From Haliscomenobacter sp038240665 (GTDB taxonomy: Bacteria; Bacteroidota; Bacteroidia; Chitinophagales; Saprospiraceae): a stretch of 47,469 nt of DNA. Every line of letters begins with the position of its first letter. Positions within the stretch are counted from its first letter, which is position 1. The position numbers and the translations under genes are program-made. This document shows positions 9,640 to 18,558 of this stretch, in pieces. The stretch spans positions 1-47,469 of the forward strand of contig JBBRGN010000006.1 of assembly GCA_038240665.1 (NCBI GenBank), in the 5' to 3' direction. The notes beneath the pieces were generated by a model, which worked only from the letters and a program-made list of their open reading frames with translations, did not search any database and was not told the DNA's origin.

Positions 9640-10805
9640 GGGGTTAAAGCAATTTTTAAAGGATTTAGTCCCGGACTGGGCTTGGGAATAAGGTTTTGAA
9701 TGTGTTCTATATAGGCTGAGCATACCGCCTGATTGGAAAAAACGCTGTCAGTCAATTGAGCAGATTTTCTCCCCATCTGAGCCAATTCTGTCTGGGAGTA
9801 AGCGGCCATTTTTCGCATGGCTTGATACAATGATGCGGCATCGCGAGGGGGAACCAAGATGCCGTTTTGGTTGGATATGACCAGATCCCGACAACCAGGC
9901 ACGTCTGTGGTCAATAGCGCTCTGCCCGTCGCCATCCCCTCTAGCAAAGCCCTTGACAATCCTTCGCGGTAGGAAGGCAGCACCAGGACATGACAAGCCG
10001 CTATCAATGGGCGTACATCCTCGCAATAACCCCAGTAGCGAATGATGCCCGTATCGATCCAACGGTGCAATTCCTTAGCGTTAATGCTCGCGGGATAACC
10101 GTTTTGTAATGCTCCGGCTATCCAAATCTCAATATTGGCTTGTTCTGCATGTAGTTTTTGGGCAGCGTCAGCTAATTCCCGCAAGCCTTTATCGGCCAGT
10201 AAACGCCCCAAGTACAGAAAAATAACCCGTTCTGATTGCTGGTTTGTAAAGGGTTGAAATGAAAATCGCTGTAAATCGATGCCTGATCCGGGGATTAAAA
10301 TGGCTTGGTTGGCTTGGATTAATTTCCGGCGGACAAACAAATCAAGGTCGGCGGGGTTTTGAAAAACGATTCGTTTTAGTTTCCTAAAAGACCAGCGGTA
10401 CAACAGGGGAATCAGGGAATTCCAGCCTTTTTGGTGCAAAAAAGTATACCCCAGTCCGGTTAAGGTCGGTACGATGGGTATTTGTAGCCAGGCAGCAGCC
10501 AAACTACCGTAAAGATTAGGTTTGATGGTGTAGCTCAGCACCAGCGCTGGTTTTTCCCTGCGGATAATGGCAAAAATTTCCCACAGCAATTGCGCTTCTT
10601 TCCAGGGATAGCGGTTGTGCGCCTCTAATTGATATAAGGGATGGTAATTAGTCAGCCCGGCCTTTTTGAGAAGCTTGCGGTACGGATCATCCGGAGCAGC
10701 TATGGCCAATGTATACCCTTGCTGTTGCAATTGAAGCAACAGCGCTAAGTGGTAATGATAAATATGCCAACAAGAATTGGCCAAAACAAGGATCTTTCCA
10801 CGCAT
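9636..10805 (-). CDS. GT4 glycosyltransferase
   Basis: From the ATG at 10805 the product has 389 residues (an upstream in-frame start would add 14 residues without clear homology). It starts with a Rossmann strand (KILVLANSCWHIYHYH), contains PALVLSYTIKPNLYGSLAA and PIVPTLTGLGYTF, which are characteristic of bacillosaminyl/GalNAc-type undecaprenyl-glycan transferases such as PglA relatives, then IPGSGIDLQRFSF and FLYLGRLLADKGL. The C-terminal nucleotide-sugar motif is LPSYREGLSRALLEGMATGRALLTTDVPGC, with the two glutamates of the EX7E signature. The gene is first in the minus-strand operon and overlaps the PorU2-like gene by four bases (ATGA). It is separated by about 275 bp from the divergent aminotransferase gene. 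The exact sugar is unknown. Confidence 0.85.
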   Translation of the reverse strand: MRGKILVLANSCWHIYHYHLALLLQLQQQGYTLAIAAPDDPYRKLLKKAGLTNYHPLYQLEAHNRYPWKEAQLLWEIFAIIRREKPALVLSYTIKPNLYGSLAAAWLQIPIVPTLTGLGYTFLHQKGWNSLIPLLYRWSFRKLKRIVFQNPADLDLFVRRKLIQANQAILIPGSGIDLQRFSFQPFTNQQSERVIFLYLGRLLADKGLRELADAAQKLHAEQANIEIWIAGALQNGYPASINAKELHRWIDTGIIRYWGYCEDVRPLIAACHVLVLPSYREGLSRALLEGMATGRALLTTDVPGCRDLVISNQNGILVPPRDAASLYQAMRKMAAYSQTELAQMGRKSAQLTDSVFSNQAVCSAYIEHIQNLIPKPSPGLNPLKIALTP

Positions 10806-11080
10806 AGGTTTGTAGGCCCATTGAGTAAATGGGTAGATTGAGGACAAGCGGTGTCACGCAGTCCAAAATGGAATAAATAAAAACCCTAATCAAAAGGCTG
10901 TGGTAATAAAAGGCAGGAGAACTTATATCATTTGCGCTTTTTGAGGAAGCTGTTTGGAATACCAAAGAACTTTCTAAACAAGTGCGCTACGTAAAATTAA
11001 GATATTGCTATAAATCAGATGTTATTTTTTACTATTTTTTTTAAAAAAAATTCGAAAAGGATTGCGTAGGAGTTGGTATT

Positions 11081-12457
11081 TTGGGAGCAATAAAAATCAA
11101 TACCATGACCACAACGACTATTACAAAAACCATCCAGATCCTTTCTCCCATTCCGGGTCCCAATAGTCAAGCGATGTTGGCGCGCCGAGCAGCGGCTCTG
11201 CCCAGGGGTTCTTCCCGATCTACTGATGTGGTGGTGGACTCGGCCAAAGGTGCAGTGGTCAAAGATGTAGATGGGAATACCTTATTGGATTTTGCTGGGG
11301 GAATTGGGATGATCAACGTGGGGCATTCGCCAACTCCGATTGTCAATGCTGTAAAAAAACAGTTGGATCACTTCATCCATACCTGCTCCATTGTCACTAC
11401 CTATGAAGCGCCGATTGTGTTGGCGGAAATGTTGAATGCGCTTGCTCCTGGCGATTTTCCAAAAAAAACCCTGTTTTCCAACTCTGGTTCAGAAGCGGTT
11501 GAAAACGCGGTCAACATCGCCAAGTACTACACCCAGCGCCCCGGAGTGGTGGTTTTTGAAGGTGGCTACCATGGTCGCACTTTGCTTACTTTAAGTTTGA
11601 CCAGCAAGTACAGCTTGTTCAAAAAAGGCTTTGGTTCCATGGTCAGCGATATTTACCGGCTACCGGCGCCCAATATGTACCGAGTACCAGAAGGTATGAG
11701 CGCTCCCCAATACCTCGATTTCCGAATTGCGCAGTTGGAAGATGCCCTTATTTCCCAAATTGATCCATCGGCCATCGCGGCGATCCTCATTGAGCCGATT
11801 CAAGGCGAAGCAGGATTTGTGCCAATGCCAGCACCATTTTTGCAAAAACTACGCGATATCTGCGATGAGCACGGCATTGTGCTGATTTTTGACGAAATCC
11901 AATGCGGCATGGGGCGAACCGGTAAATTATTTGCCTGCGAGCACAGCGGCGTAGTACCAGATATGATGACGATAGCCAAAAGTTTGGGTGCAGGCATGCC
12001 GATAGCCGCAGTAACTGGAAAGGCAGGAATTTTAGACGCGCCGCATGTGGGTGGCATTGGCGGTACTTACGGGGGTAGCCCAATCGCTTGCGTAGCGGCC
12101 ATTGAAGCATTGAAAATGATTTCTAGTCCCGCATTTTTACAAAAAGCCGAACAAGTAGGCGAACAGATCCGCAAAACCATGGATCGGTGGAAAAAAGAAT
12201 ACACTTGCATAGGCGATGTCCGCGGAGTAGGGGCGATGCGCTTGGTGGAGTTTGTCAAAGACCGTAAAACCAAAACGCCCGATCCGGACCTGACTTTATC
12301 CATCATCCGGGAAGCGGTATCCAACGGCATTTTGTTGATTCGTGCGGGATTGTATGCCAACTGTATCCGCTTGTTGCCGCCGCTGGTAATCACCAAAAAC
12401 CAATTGGCGGAAGGCTTAGAAGTGTTGGAAAACGCCATCAAGAAGTTTGATCAATAG
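11081..12457 (+). CDS. gabT: 4-aminobutyrate aminotransferase-like PLP enzyme (class III)
   Basis: A class III aminotransferase of 458 residues. The motifs include DGNTLLDFAGGIGMINVGHS near the N-terminus, SGSEAVENAVNIAKYY for cofactor phosphate binding, YHGRTLLTLSLTSK, the LIFDEIQCGMGRTGKLFA block with the PLP-ring aspartate, and the Schiff-base lysine in TIAKSLGAGMPIAAV (Lys300). These match GABA aminotransferases, which pass the amino group of GABA or related omega-amino acids to 2-oxoglutarate. The TTG at 11081 is preceded by AGGAG at 11068-11072 with 8 nt spacing; an ATG at 11105 is the alternative and gives 450 residues. No succinate-semialdehyde dehydrogenase gene is adjacent, so substrate preference (GABA, 5-aminovalerate or ornithine) is not fixed. 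Confidence 0.85.
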   Translation: MGAIKINTMTTTTITKTIQILSPIPGPNSQAMLARRAAALPRGSSRSTDVVVDSAKGAVVKDVDGNTLLDFAGGIGMINVGHSPTPIVNAVKKQLDHFIHTCSIVTTYEAPIVLAEMLNALAPGDFPKKTLFSNSGSEAVENAVNIAKYYTQRPGVVVFEGGYHGRTLLTLSLTSKYSLFKKGFGSMVSDIYRLPAPNMYRVPEGMSAPQYLDFRIAQLEDALISQIDPSAIAAILIEPIQGEAGFVPMPAPFLQKLRDICDEHGIVLIFDEIQCGMGRTGKLFACEHSGVVPDMMTIAKSLGAGMPIAAVTGKAGILDAPHVGGIGGTYGGSPIACVAAIEALKMISSPAFLQKAEQVGEQIRKTMDRWKKEYTCIGDVRGVGAMRLVEFVKDRKTKTPDPDLTLSIIREAVSNGILLIRAGLYANCIRLLPPLVITKNQLAEGLEVLENAIKKFDQ

Positions 12458-12465
12458 GAGGAATG

Positions 12466-12501
12466 GGGAAATGGGAACCTAAGAAAAGCTTCCCATTTCC
12501 C
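12466..12501. terminator. Hairpin between convergent gabT and S9 peptidase genes
   Basis: GGGAAATGGGAA (12466-12477) and TTCCCATTTCCC (12490-12501) form a perfect 12-bp stem with a 12-nt loop in the 49-bp gap between convergent genes. The T-tract is poor on both strands, so it may act as a weak bidirectional terminator or an mRNA 3'-end stabiliser. Confidence 0.6.
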
Positions 12502-12506
12502 ATGCT

Positions 12507-14588
12507 CTATCTCATTTTTCTACCAAAGAAATCAGCGGCAGCTTTAAAGGCAGACAACCAATTTTTTTGCAATAAAAAACCATGAATTTCATCAGGGAAG
12601 ATCAATTGCTCTATGTAGACGTTGCGTTTGCGCAGCGCTTCCGCCAAATCTACGGTTTCGCTAAAAGCTACGTTGCGGTCATCGTCGCCATGAATCAATA
12701 ATACGGGCGAGCGCCAACCATCTACAAAATACATGGGCGAAGATTGAAAAGCACGTTTGGATTCTTCCGGATGCGCTTCTGGATTGTAAGTAGGAATGAA
12801 ATTTTTGATCCCCATGTTCCAATCGTGTACACCGTGGATGTCGACACCAGCGGCAAAAAGGTCGGAAGCGCGTGCCAATCCCAAAGCCGTCAAGAAACCG
12901 CCATAAGATCCCCCGTACAAACCAATGCGTTTGGGGTCTACATCGGCGCGTTGTTTTAAGTACAAACCAGCGCCGGTAACGTCATTGAATTCACTAGCTC
13001 CTGTAGCCCCAAAATTCAAGGCTTCTCGGAATTCCATGCCGTATCCAATACCACTGCGGTAATTAACCGACAATACAATGTACCCCAAACTCGCCAAATA
13101 CTGATTCATGGCATACGTATTGTGGTAATACTCCATGTGGTGAAAACCCAGCAACATCTGTCGGCGTGATCCGCCATGAAAAAACAATAAGGCAGGAAGT
13201 CGTTCGCCAGCTTTCTTATTTTTTGGCATAAAAAGCTGTCCAGGAATGCTCATGCCATCGGGCGAAGTAAAGGTAATGGCTTCGGGCATGACCAAGGCCT
13301 CAGAGGGGAAGTTTTTAGGCATGGTTTCTGGCGTTAAGGCGCTGATTGCCCCTCCTGCGCCCAAGTAGGCAGCATGCGCAGGCGTACGCGCATCCGAAGC
13401 CAGACAAGCCATGGCGCCGCTGCCCGTCATCACCGGCGTCCATTCAATACCCTTACCCGAACTTAGTGTCGTCAATTTGCCGCTAGAAGGCGTTACTTGC
13501 CACAAGTGCTGTCGATCGATGTCGTCCTGATTGGAAGAAAAAAGCAGTTGATTGTTGTCAGGAGAAGCATTTACGTATTGCACTTCAAAATTGCCTGGAG
13601 TCAACAAGCGCGGCGTTCCGCCAGTAGGAGCAAGAGCGTACAAATGCAACCAGCCATCGCCTTCCCAAGGAAAAACGAGGGTGTTATCAGCGGTCCAAAA
13701 AAGCTGGTTTTCTGCGGAAATGGCGCTAAAAACGCTGCCTTTGCCACTTGCTGAACGCCAGATCTCTTTTACTGCTCCAGTAGCTACATCTGCCAATTGG
13801 ATCGACCAAGGTTCGCCGCTGCGTTTGGCTTCAAAAATAAGGATCAACTTTGTATTGGGCGCGCGGAGAAAGGCCAGTTGTTTGCCATCGGGCGACCAAA
13901 CCGGGTTGCTGTCTTGATCCACGCTGGGTTGTAGGTATTGCAGCGTTTTTTGGGTCAGATCGTAGATGCCGATAAAACTGTGATCGCCGCGGTTGCTGAC
14001 AAAGGCGAGTTGTTTGCCGTTGGGCGACCAAGTCAGCGAACCCGCAGCACCACGAATCGTGAACAACTGTTGTTCCTTAGCTCCAGCTTCAAAACCTACT
14101 GACCAGACTTGTCCTTTTTTCAAAAAAAGCAAACTTTTACCATCGGGTGCTAATGAAAAATAACCGCCATCGGCCAACTTTCGCGGCGTACCGCCAGCAA
14201 CTGGGATGGTCCAGATCTCTTGTTTTGCGCCTTCAGGAGTACTAGTCGGGTTTGGCGATTCTCCGGCGCGGTTGGGAGCGCCTCCGCGTACATAAACGAG
14301 GTGTAATCCGTCGGTTGTAAACTCCGTTTGACCAATCTCTTGACCATTATCGCCTTGGTAAGCCGTCAATTGTCGCGTTTTTCCACCGGCTTGATCGGCT
14401 AGCCAAAGGTTGCGGTTTCCTTGCTGGTTGTAGACCCAAGCCAGCCGAGGGCCATTGCTTTGAGCCGTAAGATGTGAAGGGAAAGGAGCGCTTAGGATCT
14501 GTTCCAAAGTAAAGGAACCAGTCTGCGCAGTAAGGGAGAAGCTAATCCCGACGCCACACAGCAAACTCAGTAGTAAGTTGGATTTCAT
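12507..14588 (-). CDS. S9 family serine peptidase (prolyl oligopeptidase / acylaminoacyl peptidase type)
   Basis: Starting at the ATG at 14588 the protein has 693 residues with a signal peptide (MKSNLLLSLLCGVGISFSLTAQ); an upstream start 30 codons earlier would mask it. The N-terminal ~420 residues form a WD40/TolB-like beta-propeller with repeated SPDGKSLLF and SPNGKQLAFVSN blades. The C-terminal alpha/beta hydrolase domain carries HGG (oxyanion region), Ser561 in YGGSYGGF, Asp637 in HGDDDRNV and His669 in DEIHGF, a complete catalytic triad. Proteins of this family act in the periplasm on short peptides taken up from outside. Transcription converges on gabT. A 12-bp inverted repeat (14592-14603 with 14654-14665) lies in the leader region. 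Confidence 0.9.
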   Translation of the reverse strand: MKSNLLLSLLCGVGISFSLTAQTGSFTLEQILSAPFPSHLTAQSNGPRLAWVYNQQGNRNLWLADQAGGKTRQLTAYQGDNGQEIGQTEFTTDGLHLVYVRGGAPNRAGESPNPTSTPEGAKQEIWTIPVAGGTPRKLADGGYFSLAPDGKSLLFLKKGQVWSVGFEAGAKEQQLFTIRGAAGSLTWSPNGKQLAFVSNRGDHSFIGIYDLTQKTLQYLQPSVDQDSNPVWSPDGKQLAFLRAPNTKLILIFEAKRSGEPWSIQLADVATGAVKEIWRSASGKGSVFSAISAENQLFWTADNTLVFPWEGDGWLHLYALAPTGGTPRLLTPGNFEVQYVNASPDNNQLLFSSNQDDIDRQHLWQVTPSSGKLTTLSSGKGIEWTPVMTGSGAMACLASDARTPAHAAYLGAGGAISALTPETMPKNFPSEALVMPEAITFTSPDGMSIPGQLFMPKNKKAGERLPALLFFHGGSRRQMLLGFHHMEYYHNTYAMNQYLASLGYIVLSVNYRSGIGYGMEFREALNFGATGASEFNDVTGAGLYLKQRADVDPKRIGLYGGSYGGFLTALGLARASDLFAAGVDIHGVHDWNMGIKNFIPTYNPEAHPEESKRAFQSSPMYFVDGWRSPVLLIHGDDDRNVAFSETVDLAEALRKRNVYIEQLIFPDEIHGFLLQKNWLSAFKAAADFFGRKMR

Positions 14589-14705
14589 GTTTTTTTTGGA
14601 AAAGATAAAAAAGATTTGGCAAAACGCTGGGGCTAGAGGGGTGGCGGTAGTGTTTTTCCAAAAAAGAAAAAGCTCCACGGAATCAGGTCTGATGCGCCAA
14701 CTTGC

Positions 14706-15779
14706 TTACCAAATGGGCTGCACCTTCCCAAGTATATCTAGCAGGGCATCGCTGATCACGGAAGTTTGAGCACTGGTTTCGATGACATGATCAATTGCGA
14801 TCAGTTCCGTAAAATTGCGTTCTGGGTGAAACAGGTTGGCAAATGGATCGTGGAGGTAAATGGCGATGTCATCATAGTTGATACAAAACAGCAGTTGGAA
14901 CAAATGAATACGCGGGTCAAAAACAATGATGTAATGGCCGTCGTCTTCGTGAAGTTTGCCACAATAAAGCAGGATAGGATAGTCAAAAAAAGCCAAGTGG
15001 GTATAACCAAATAAATTGGCTTCAAACAAAGGGTAATATTGAATTTTAGGTTCCAATTTCGCCTCGCGCAGCCGTGCTTGCATGGACAGCAATTTATGGC
15101 GCATCTTATCGATCGGAATCTCTTCGGCCTTCAAATTTTGGTAAGGTTGCCAATCGCCAGTACGTAGATCGAGGTAATCTACTGCGCCAATCCGCAATTT
15201 GTAATCAAAACGGCTGTATCCAGGAACGACATAACCCGGGTAAAAAAAATCAAAACCATGTTCCAAACCATAAGCTACTTCCATCACCATGGTATAAAAT
15301 CCCAAGCTAAATGGCTTATAAGCTGGATCGTAAATGCCTAGGATGCTGGCTAAACTTTTTTTACCAGCATCAAAAAAACTTACCGCAATCAGCTGATCGT
15401 CGTCATACACGGCGAATTCTATGGTTTGGTAAACGTTGAACTCTTCGCCATCGCGGAGGGATTCAACCAAAGAAGGCGCTAATAACCCCGGAAAATCAGC
15501 GCGGTAAAGTTGATAAAGTGTCTCTTTCTCTTCATCGATGACCGCAGGACGGTAAAAATGCTTAAAACGCCCATTGTGCTTGATGATTTTGCGCAAACTT
15601 TTGCTAAAAGAAAACCCTTTCAAATCCAATCTGACCCAAATAGCGGAATAATACTCGTCGCCAAAACACAGAAAATGAGTCGTAAAAATAGTCTGTCCCA
15701 TCCGATACCAGCCATTGGCCAGATAGGCATCCAATTCTTCCGGCTCAATTTGCTCGGGATAGTTTTTGGCTGTAAACAT
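14706..15779 (-). CDS. Arginyl/leucyl-tRNA-protein transferase-like protein (ATE/Bpt C-terminal fold)
   Basis: From the ATG at 15779 the product has 357 residues (an upstream TTG adds 11). The central region resembles the C-terminal domain of arginyltransferases (ATE1/Bpt): DDDQLIAVSFFDAGKKSLASILGIYDP followed by FSLGFYTMVMEVAYGLEHGFDFFYPGYVVPG and FDYKLRIG. In the known family this GNAT-like fold transfers an amino acid from aminoacyl-tRNA to the N-terminus of a target protein and marks it for ClpAP degradation. The N-terminal zinc/cysteine motif of eukaryotic ATE1 is absent; the protein has a PEELDAYLANGWYRMGQTIF segment instead. Members of this type are found in several Bacteroidota, but their activity is largely untested. 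The region upstream holds a palindrome at 15811-15824. Confidence 0.65.
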   Translation of the reverse strand: MFTAKNYPEQIEPEELDAYLANGWYRMGQTIFTTHFLCFGDEYYSAIWVRLDLKGFSFSKSLRKIIKHNGRFKHFYRPAVIDEEKETLYQLYRADFPGLLAPSLVESLRDGEEFNVYQTIEFAVYDDDQLIAVSFFDAGKKSLASILGIYDPAYKPFSLGFYTMVMEVAYGLEHGFDFFYPGYVVPGYSRFDYKLRIGAVDYLDLRTGDWQPYQNLKAEEIPIDKMRHKLLSMQARLREAKLEPKIQYYPLFEANLFGYTHLAFFDYPILLYCGKLHEDDGHYIIVFDPRIHLFQLLFCINYDDIAIYLHDPFANLFHPERNFTELIAIDHVIETSAQTSVISDALLDILGKVQPIW

Positions 15780-15810
15780 CAGCTTGTTTAAACGATTAAG
15801 GAGAAACAAC

Positions 15811-15873
15811 AAATGACGTCATTTAAGTAGGTCACAAAAATGAATCCATCATTTAATGTTGCGACCTACTTAA
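15811..15873. promoter_or_regulatory. Nested palindrome and inverted repeat upstream of the ATE-like gene
   Basis: AAATGACGTCATTT (15811-15824) is a perfect 14-nt palindrome. It is followed by an 11-bp inverted repeat, TTAAGTAGGTC (15823-15833) and GACCTACTTAA (15863-15873), with a 29-nt spacer that also holds AAATGA and TCATTT. The elements lie 32 to 94 nt upstream of the ATE-like start codon and over 130 nt after the stop of the UbiD-family gene. They are candidates for operator sites or an mRNA leader structure. No function is known to me. Confidence 0.45.
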
Positions 15874-16007
15874 TCAACGGCTAAATGTAACACAAAGCTC
15901 CTTTGAAAGAAAAAAGATTTGGAGTTTTTTCCTAAGGAATGAGTCAATAATAGGGTAACAAAAGAGGCAGACTAGATTGGTACCTTATTGTCGGATCATT
16001 CTTAACC

Positions 16008-17837
16008 CTATTTCCAAGCATACAGTTCCCCCCCTTTGGCAAAAAGCTGATCCACCTTTTTGCTCACCACGGGATCTTGTGTCAATACCGGAGCGTGATG
16101 TGGCTTAATGCGTGCGTCTATAACCAATGGCCCCGTACAACCCCAATGTTTGAACTGGGTAAAACTGCCTACGCCGTGTACATCATGAGAGGGATTGGCG
16201 CGGGTAAAGGTTACCCAAAGAAAATTGTTGAAGGAAGCGGCAACAAAAGGCGCGTCATCCGCCAATACAATCATGGCAATGCCTTCCAAAGGGCTATTGT
16301 TTAATATTTGAGTAAGTTCCTCCACCTGAGCATAAGAGGTAGCATCCGTAAACGCTGGGGCGCTGATGGCCAGCAGTCCTGGTTGTATCCAAGTAGGTTG
16401 ACCAAATCCTGGCGGCAAATCAAATCTATCGGGTAAGGTCGTTGCCAACTTGCGCAGCGGCTCACCACAACAAGCCACAGTGAGCTTGGATCCGGCATTC
16501 CAGCCAGAGCCGGAATAATCCAGGGTATCAATGGTGGTTTTGGTTTGGAAATGCAAATCGCGTGTCCAATCCACCCGTTCCAGAATATGGTTGAAAAAAT
16601 GCGGAATCTGTTGGGTATCCAGTTGCGGATCGTCGCCTTCTGCAGCGATAAATAAAAATTTAGCTAGGGAGGTTTGCCCTGAACCTAGGATATGATTGGC
16701 TTGAGTCAGAATTTCTTCAGGCATTCGGGTTCGGAAAGGCATGTAGCGTTCGCTTCCGACGGCCAATAATAAGGGGTGAACTCCCGCAGCGTCAACTGCA
16801 TTGATCTGACGAATACCGGGAAACTCCTGAGGGGTCAACAATTCTACTACTTTATGGATCAGGTAGCCAAAACTGGAATCCTCCATGGGCGGTCTTCCTA
16901 CCACCGAAAAATGCCAAATGGCGTTTTTACGGTGATACACTTTATGGACATCCATTACCGGAAAATCGTGTTCCAAACTGTAATAACCCAAGTGATCGCC
17001 AAAAGGGCCTTCCCGTTTTTTTGCCCCTTTGCGAATCAAGCCTGTAATGACAAAATCGGCATCGCTGGAAAGGACATGGCCATCCCGGTGGGCGTAGCGA
17101 AAACGCCTACCACCTAATAATCCCGCAAAAGTCAACTCCGACAAACCCTCCGGCATCGGCATGATGGCTGCGAAAGGGTGGGAGGGAGGTCCGCCCACAA
17201 AAACTGAGGCGCGAAACGGTTCATCCCCTGCATTGTACAAGGTATGGTGGATGCCAATACCCCGATGAAGTTGATAATGCAACCCAATTTCTTTGTTAAG
17301 CACATAATCGTTTCCGCTAAGTTGGATCCGGTACATTCCTACATTGGATTCCATCATGTTTTTGCTACCTGGCGGGAGGGTAAACACTTGCGGCATGGTG
17401 ACGAACGCACCGCCATCCATCGGCCAAGATTTGATCAGCGGCAATTGATCAATTTGGGTTTCGCCATAGGCTACGGGTACATTACCCCTGCTGCGCAGAG
17501 GCAGTGCTGACAATGCAGTAAATGGCGCTTGTAAGTAACGGGTAGGGTTGTGGAAAAAATTACCCGGATCGGCTTTGAGCTCAAAAACTTTTTTGACTTT
17601 TTCGAGCGTGTGTCGAAACAAAAAATCGGTCCGTTCAAAAGTACCATAAAGGTTGGACAATGCCGGAAATGGGCTGCCGATCACGTTTTCGTACAAGATC
17701 GCTGGACCGCCTTGCTCAAAGATACGCCGATGGATTTCGGCAATTTCTAGATCGGGGTCAACCGCTGTTTTGATGCGCAGCAATTGCCCATGTTTTTCCA
17801 AATCCTGTACACAATCATATAGACTTCGGTAACTCAT
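16008..17837 (-). CDS. UbiD-family (prenylated-FMN dependent) decarboxylase
   Basis: A 609-residue protein from the ATG at 17837 (an in-frame start 9 codons earlier is less likely, because MSYRSLYDCVQDLEKHGQL is the usual N-terminus). Conserved UbiD blocks are GPAILYENV, the MESNVGMYRIQ segment with the conserved Arg, HRGIGIHH, PFRASVFVGGPPSHPFAAIMP, and REGPFGDHLGYY, which carries the catalytic Glu-rich site. The C-terminal half has the DARIKPHHAPVL motif. Family members decarboxylate aromatic or alpha,beta-unsaturated acids using prFMN made by UbiX. In Bacteroidota, UbiD homologues often act in menaquinone synthesis, which would fit a menaquinone-linked respiratory chain, but this is inference. 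No ubiX is visible in the window. Confidence 0.85.
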   Translation of the reverse strand: MSYRSLYDCVQDLEKHGQLLRIKTAVDPDLEIAEIHRRIFEQGGPAILYENVIGSPFPALSNLYGTFERTDFLFRHTLEKVKKVFELKADPGNFFHNPTRYLQAPFTALSALPLRSRGNVPVAYGETQIDQLPLIKSWPMDGGAFVTMPQVFTLPPGSKNMMESNVGMYRIQLSGNDYVLNKEIGLHYQLHRGIGIHHTLYNAGDEPFRASVFVGGPPSHPFAAIMPMPEGLSELTFAGLLGGRRFRYAHRDGHVLSSDADFVITGLIRKGAKKREGPFGDHLGYYSLEHDFPVMDVHKVYHRKNAIWHFSVVGRPPMEDSSFGYLIHKVVELLTPQEFPGIRQINAVDAAGVHPLLLAVGSERYMPFRTRMPEEILTQANHILGSGQTSLAKFLFIAAEGDDPQLDTQQIPHFFNHILERVDWTRDLHFQTKTTIDTLDYSGSGWNAGSKLTVACCGEPLRKLATTLPDRFDLPPGFGQPTWIQPGLLAISAPAFTDATSYAQVEELTQILNNSPLEGIAMIVLADDAPFVAASFNNFLWVTFTRANPSHDVHGVGSFTQFKHWGCTGPLVIDARIKPHHAPVLTQDPVVSKKVDQLFAKGGELYAWK

Positions 17838-17904
17838 ATTGTAGTTCTTGTGGAGCTTTAACAATTTTCGAGGGGAAGGGTTGTTGGGAACTACAACGAA
17901 AAAG

Positions 17905-17950
17905 CGTAAAAAAGAAACATCCCGATTGCGAACTTCACAATCGGGATATA
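17905..17950 (-). terminator. Terminator after the BON-LysM gene
   Basis: ATCCCGATTG (17919-17928) and CAATCGGGAT (17938-17947) form a perfect 10-bp stem with a 9-nt loop. On the minus strand the stem is followed by GTTTCTTTTTTACG, a good U-tract. It lies 23 nt after the stop codon of the LysM gene and before the UbiD-family gene. Confidence 0.8.
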
Positions 17951-17972
17951 ATCGATATTAATACAAAATTTC

Positions 17973-18368
17973 TTACAAGTTTGGAATCACCAAAACCTGA
18001 CCGACAACGATCATGTCTGGGTCTTTCAAAAGATTGCGATTGGCTTCAAAAATTTTGGTGTACTCGCCTGGCTTATCGTAGTAATGCTTAGCGATTTTAC
18101 CCAAAGTGTCGCCACCAACCACAGTGTGGTGAGCATATGCGCTATCGTCAGCCACTTTGATGTCGGCGTGGATTTCAGCAGGAGCAGGAGCTTCTTTGTC
18201 CAAACCATTGATGGTTTTGAATTTGTCCCAAAGCAAATCGCGCTGATAAGGGGTTTGAACGGTACCGTTGAATACGATGGCGCCGTTGTCTTCGTGAAAG
18301 TTGTCCATTTTGGCACCCAATTCGGTTGCCAAGTCCAGAGCTGGTTGGTACTTTTCTTTTAAAGTCAT
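17973..18368 (-). CDS. BON-LysM protein (Kbp/YgaU-like)
   Basis: The 131-residue protein has a short N-terminal BON-like segment (residues ~5-60; NGAIVFNGTVQTPYQRDLLWDKF), a linker rich in Ala and Pro, then one LysM domain (residues ~80-130; YAHHTVVGGDTLGKIAKHYY ... PDMIVVGQVLVIPNL). This order and size match E. coli Kbp (YgaU), a 149-residue cytoplasmic potassium-binding protein. There is no signal peptide, so a cytoplasmic place is likely despite the LysM fold, which often binds peptidoglycan. It has its own terminator on the downstream side and appears to be monocistronic. Confidence 0.85.
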   Translation of the reverse strand: MTLKEKYQPALDLATELGAKMDNFHEDNGAIVFNGTVQTPYQRDLLWDKFKTINGLDKEAPAPAEIHADIKVADDSAYAHHTVVGGDTLGKIAKHYYDKPGEYTKIFEANRNLLKDPDMIVVGQVLVIPNL

Positions 18369-18558
18369 TTCAATTGGTTTTAAAAAGGTAAATCAATCGG
18401 ATTGCTTATATTTCTCAAATAAAGCTGACAAATATTAAGCCTTATATTAAGTTATGCAAGTATTTTTCATTATTTTATTGTAAAGAAAGTATAGTAGGAG
18501 CATTGTCTTTCCAAGCTTGTGATTTCGCCGCATATTCTTTGGAAAATTCAACGCTCAA

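Noticed and set aside
9640..9723. Longer N-terminus for the PorU2-like protein (28 extra residues)
   Set aside because: It would put charged residues before the signal peptide and break the ATGA overlap with the upstream gene, so the ATG at 9639 is preferred.
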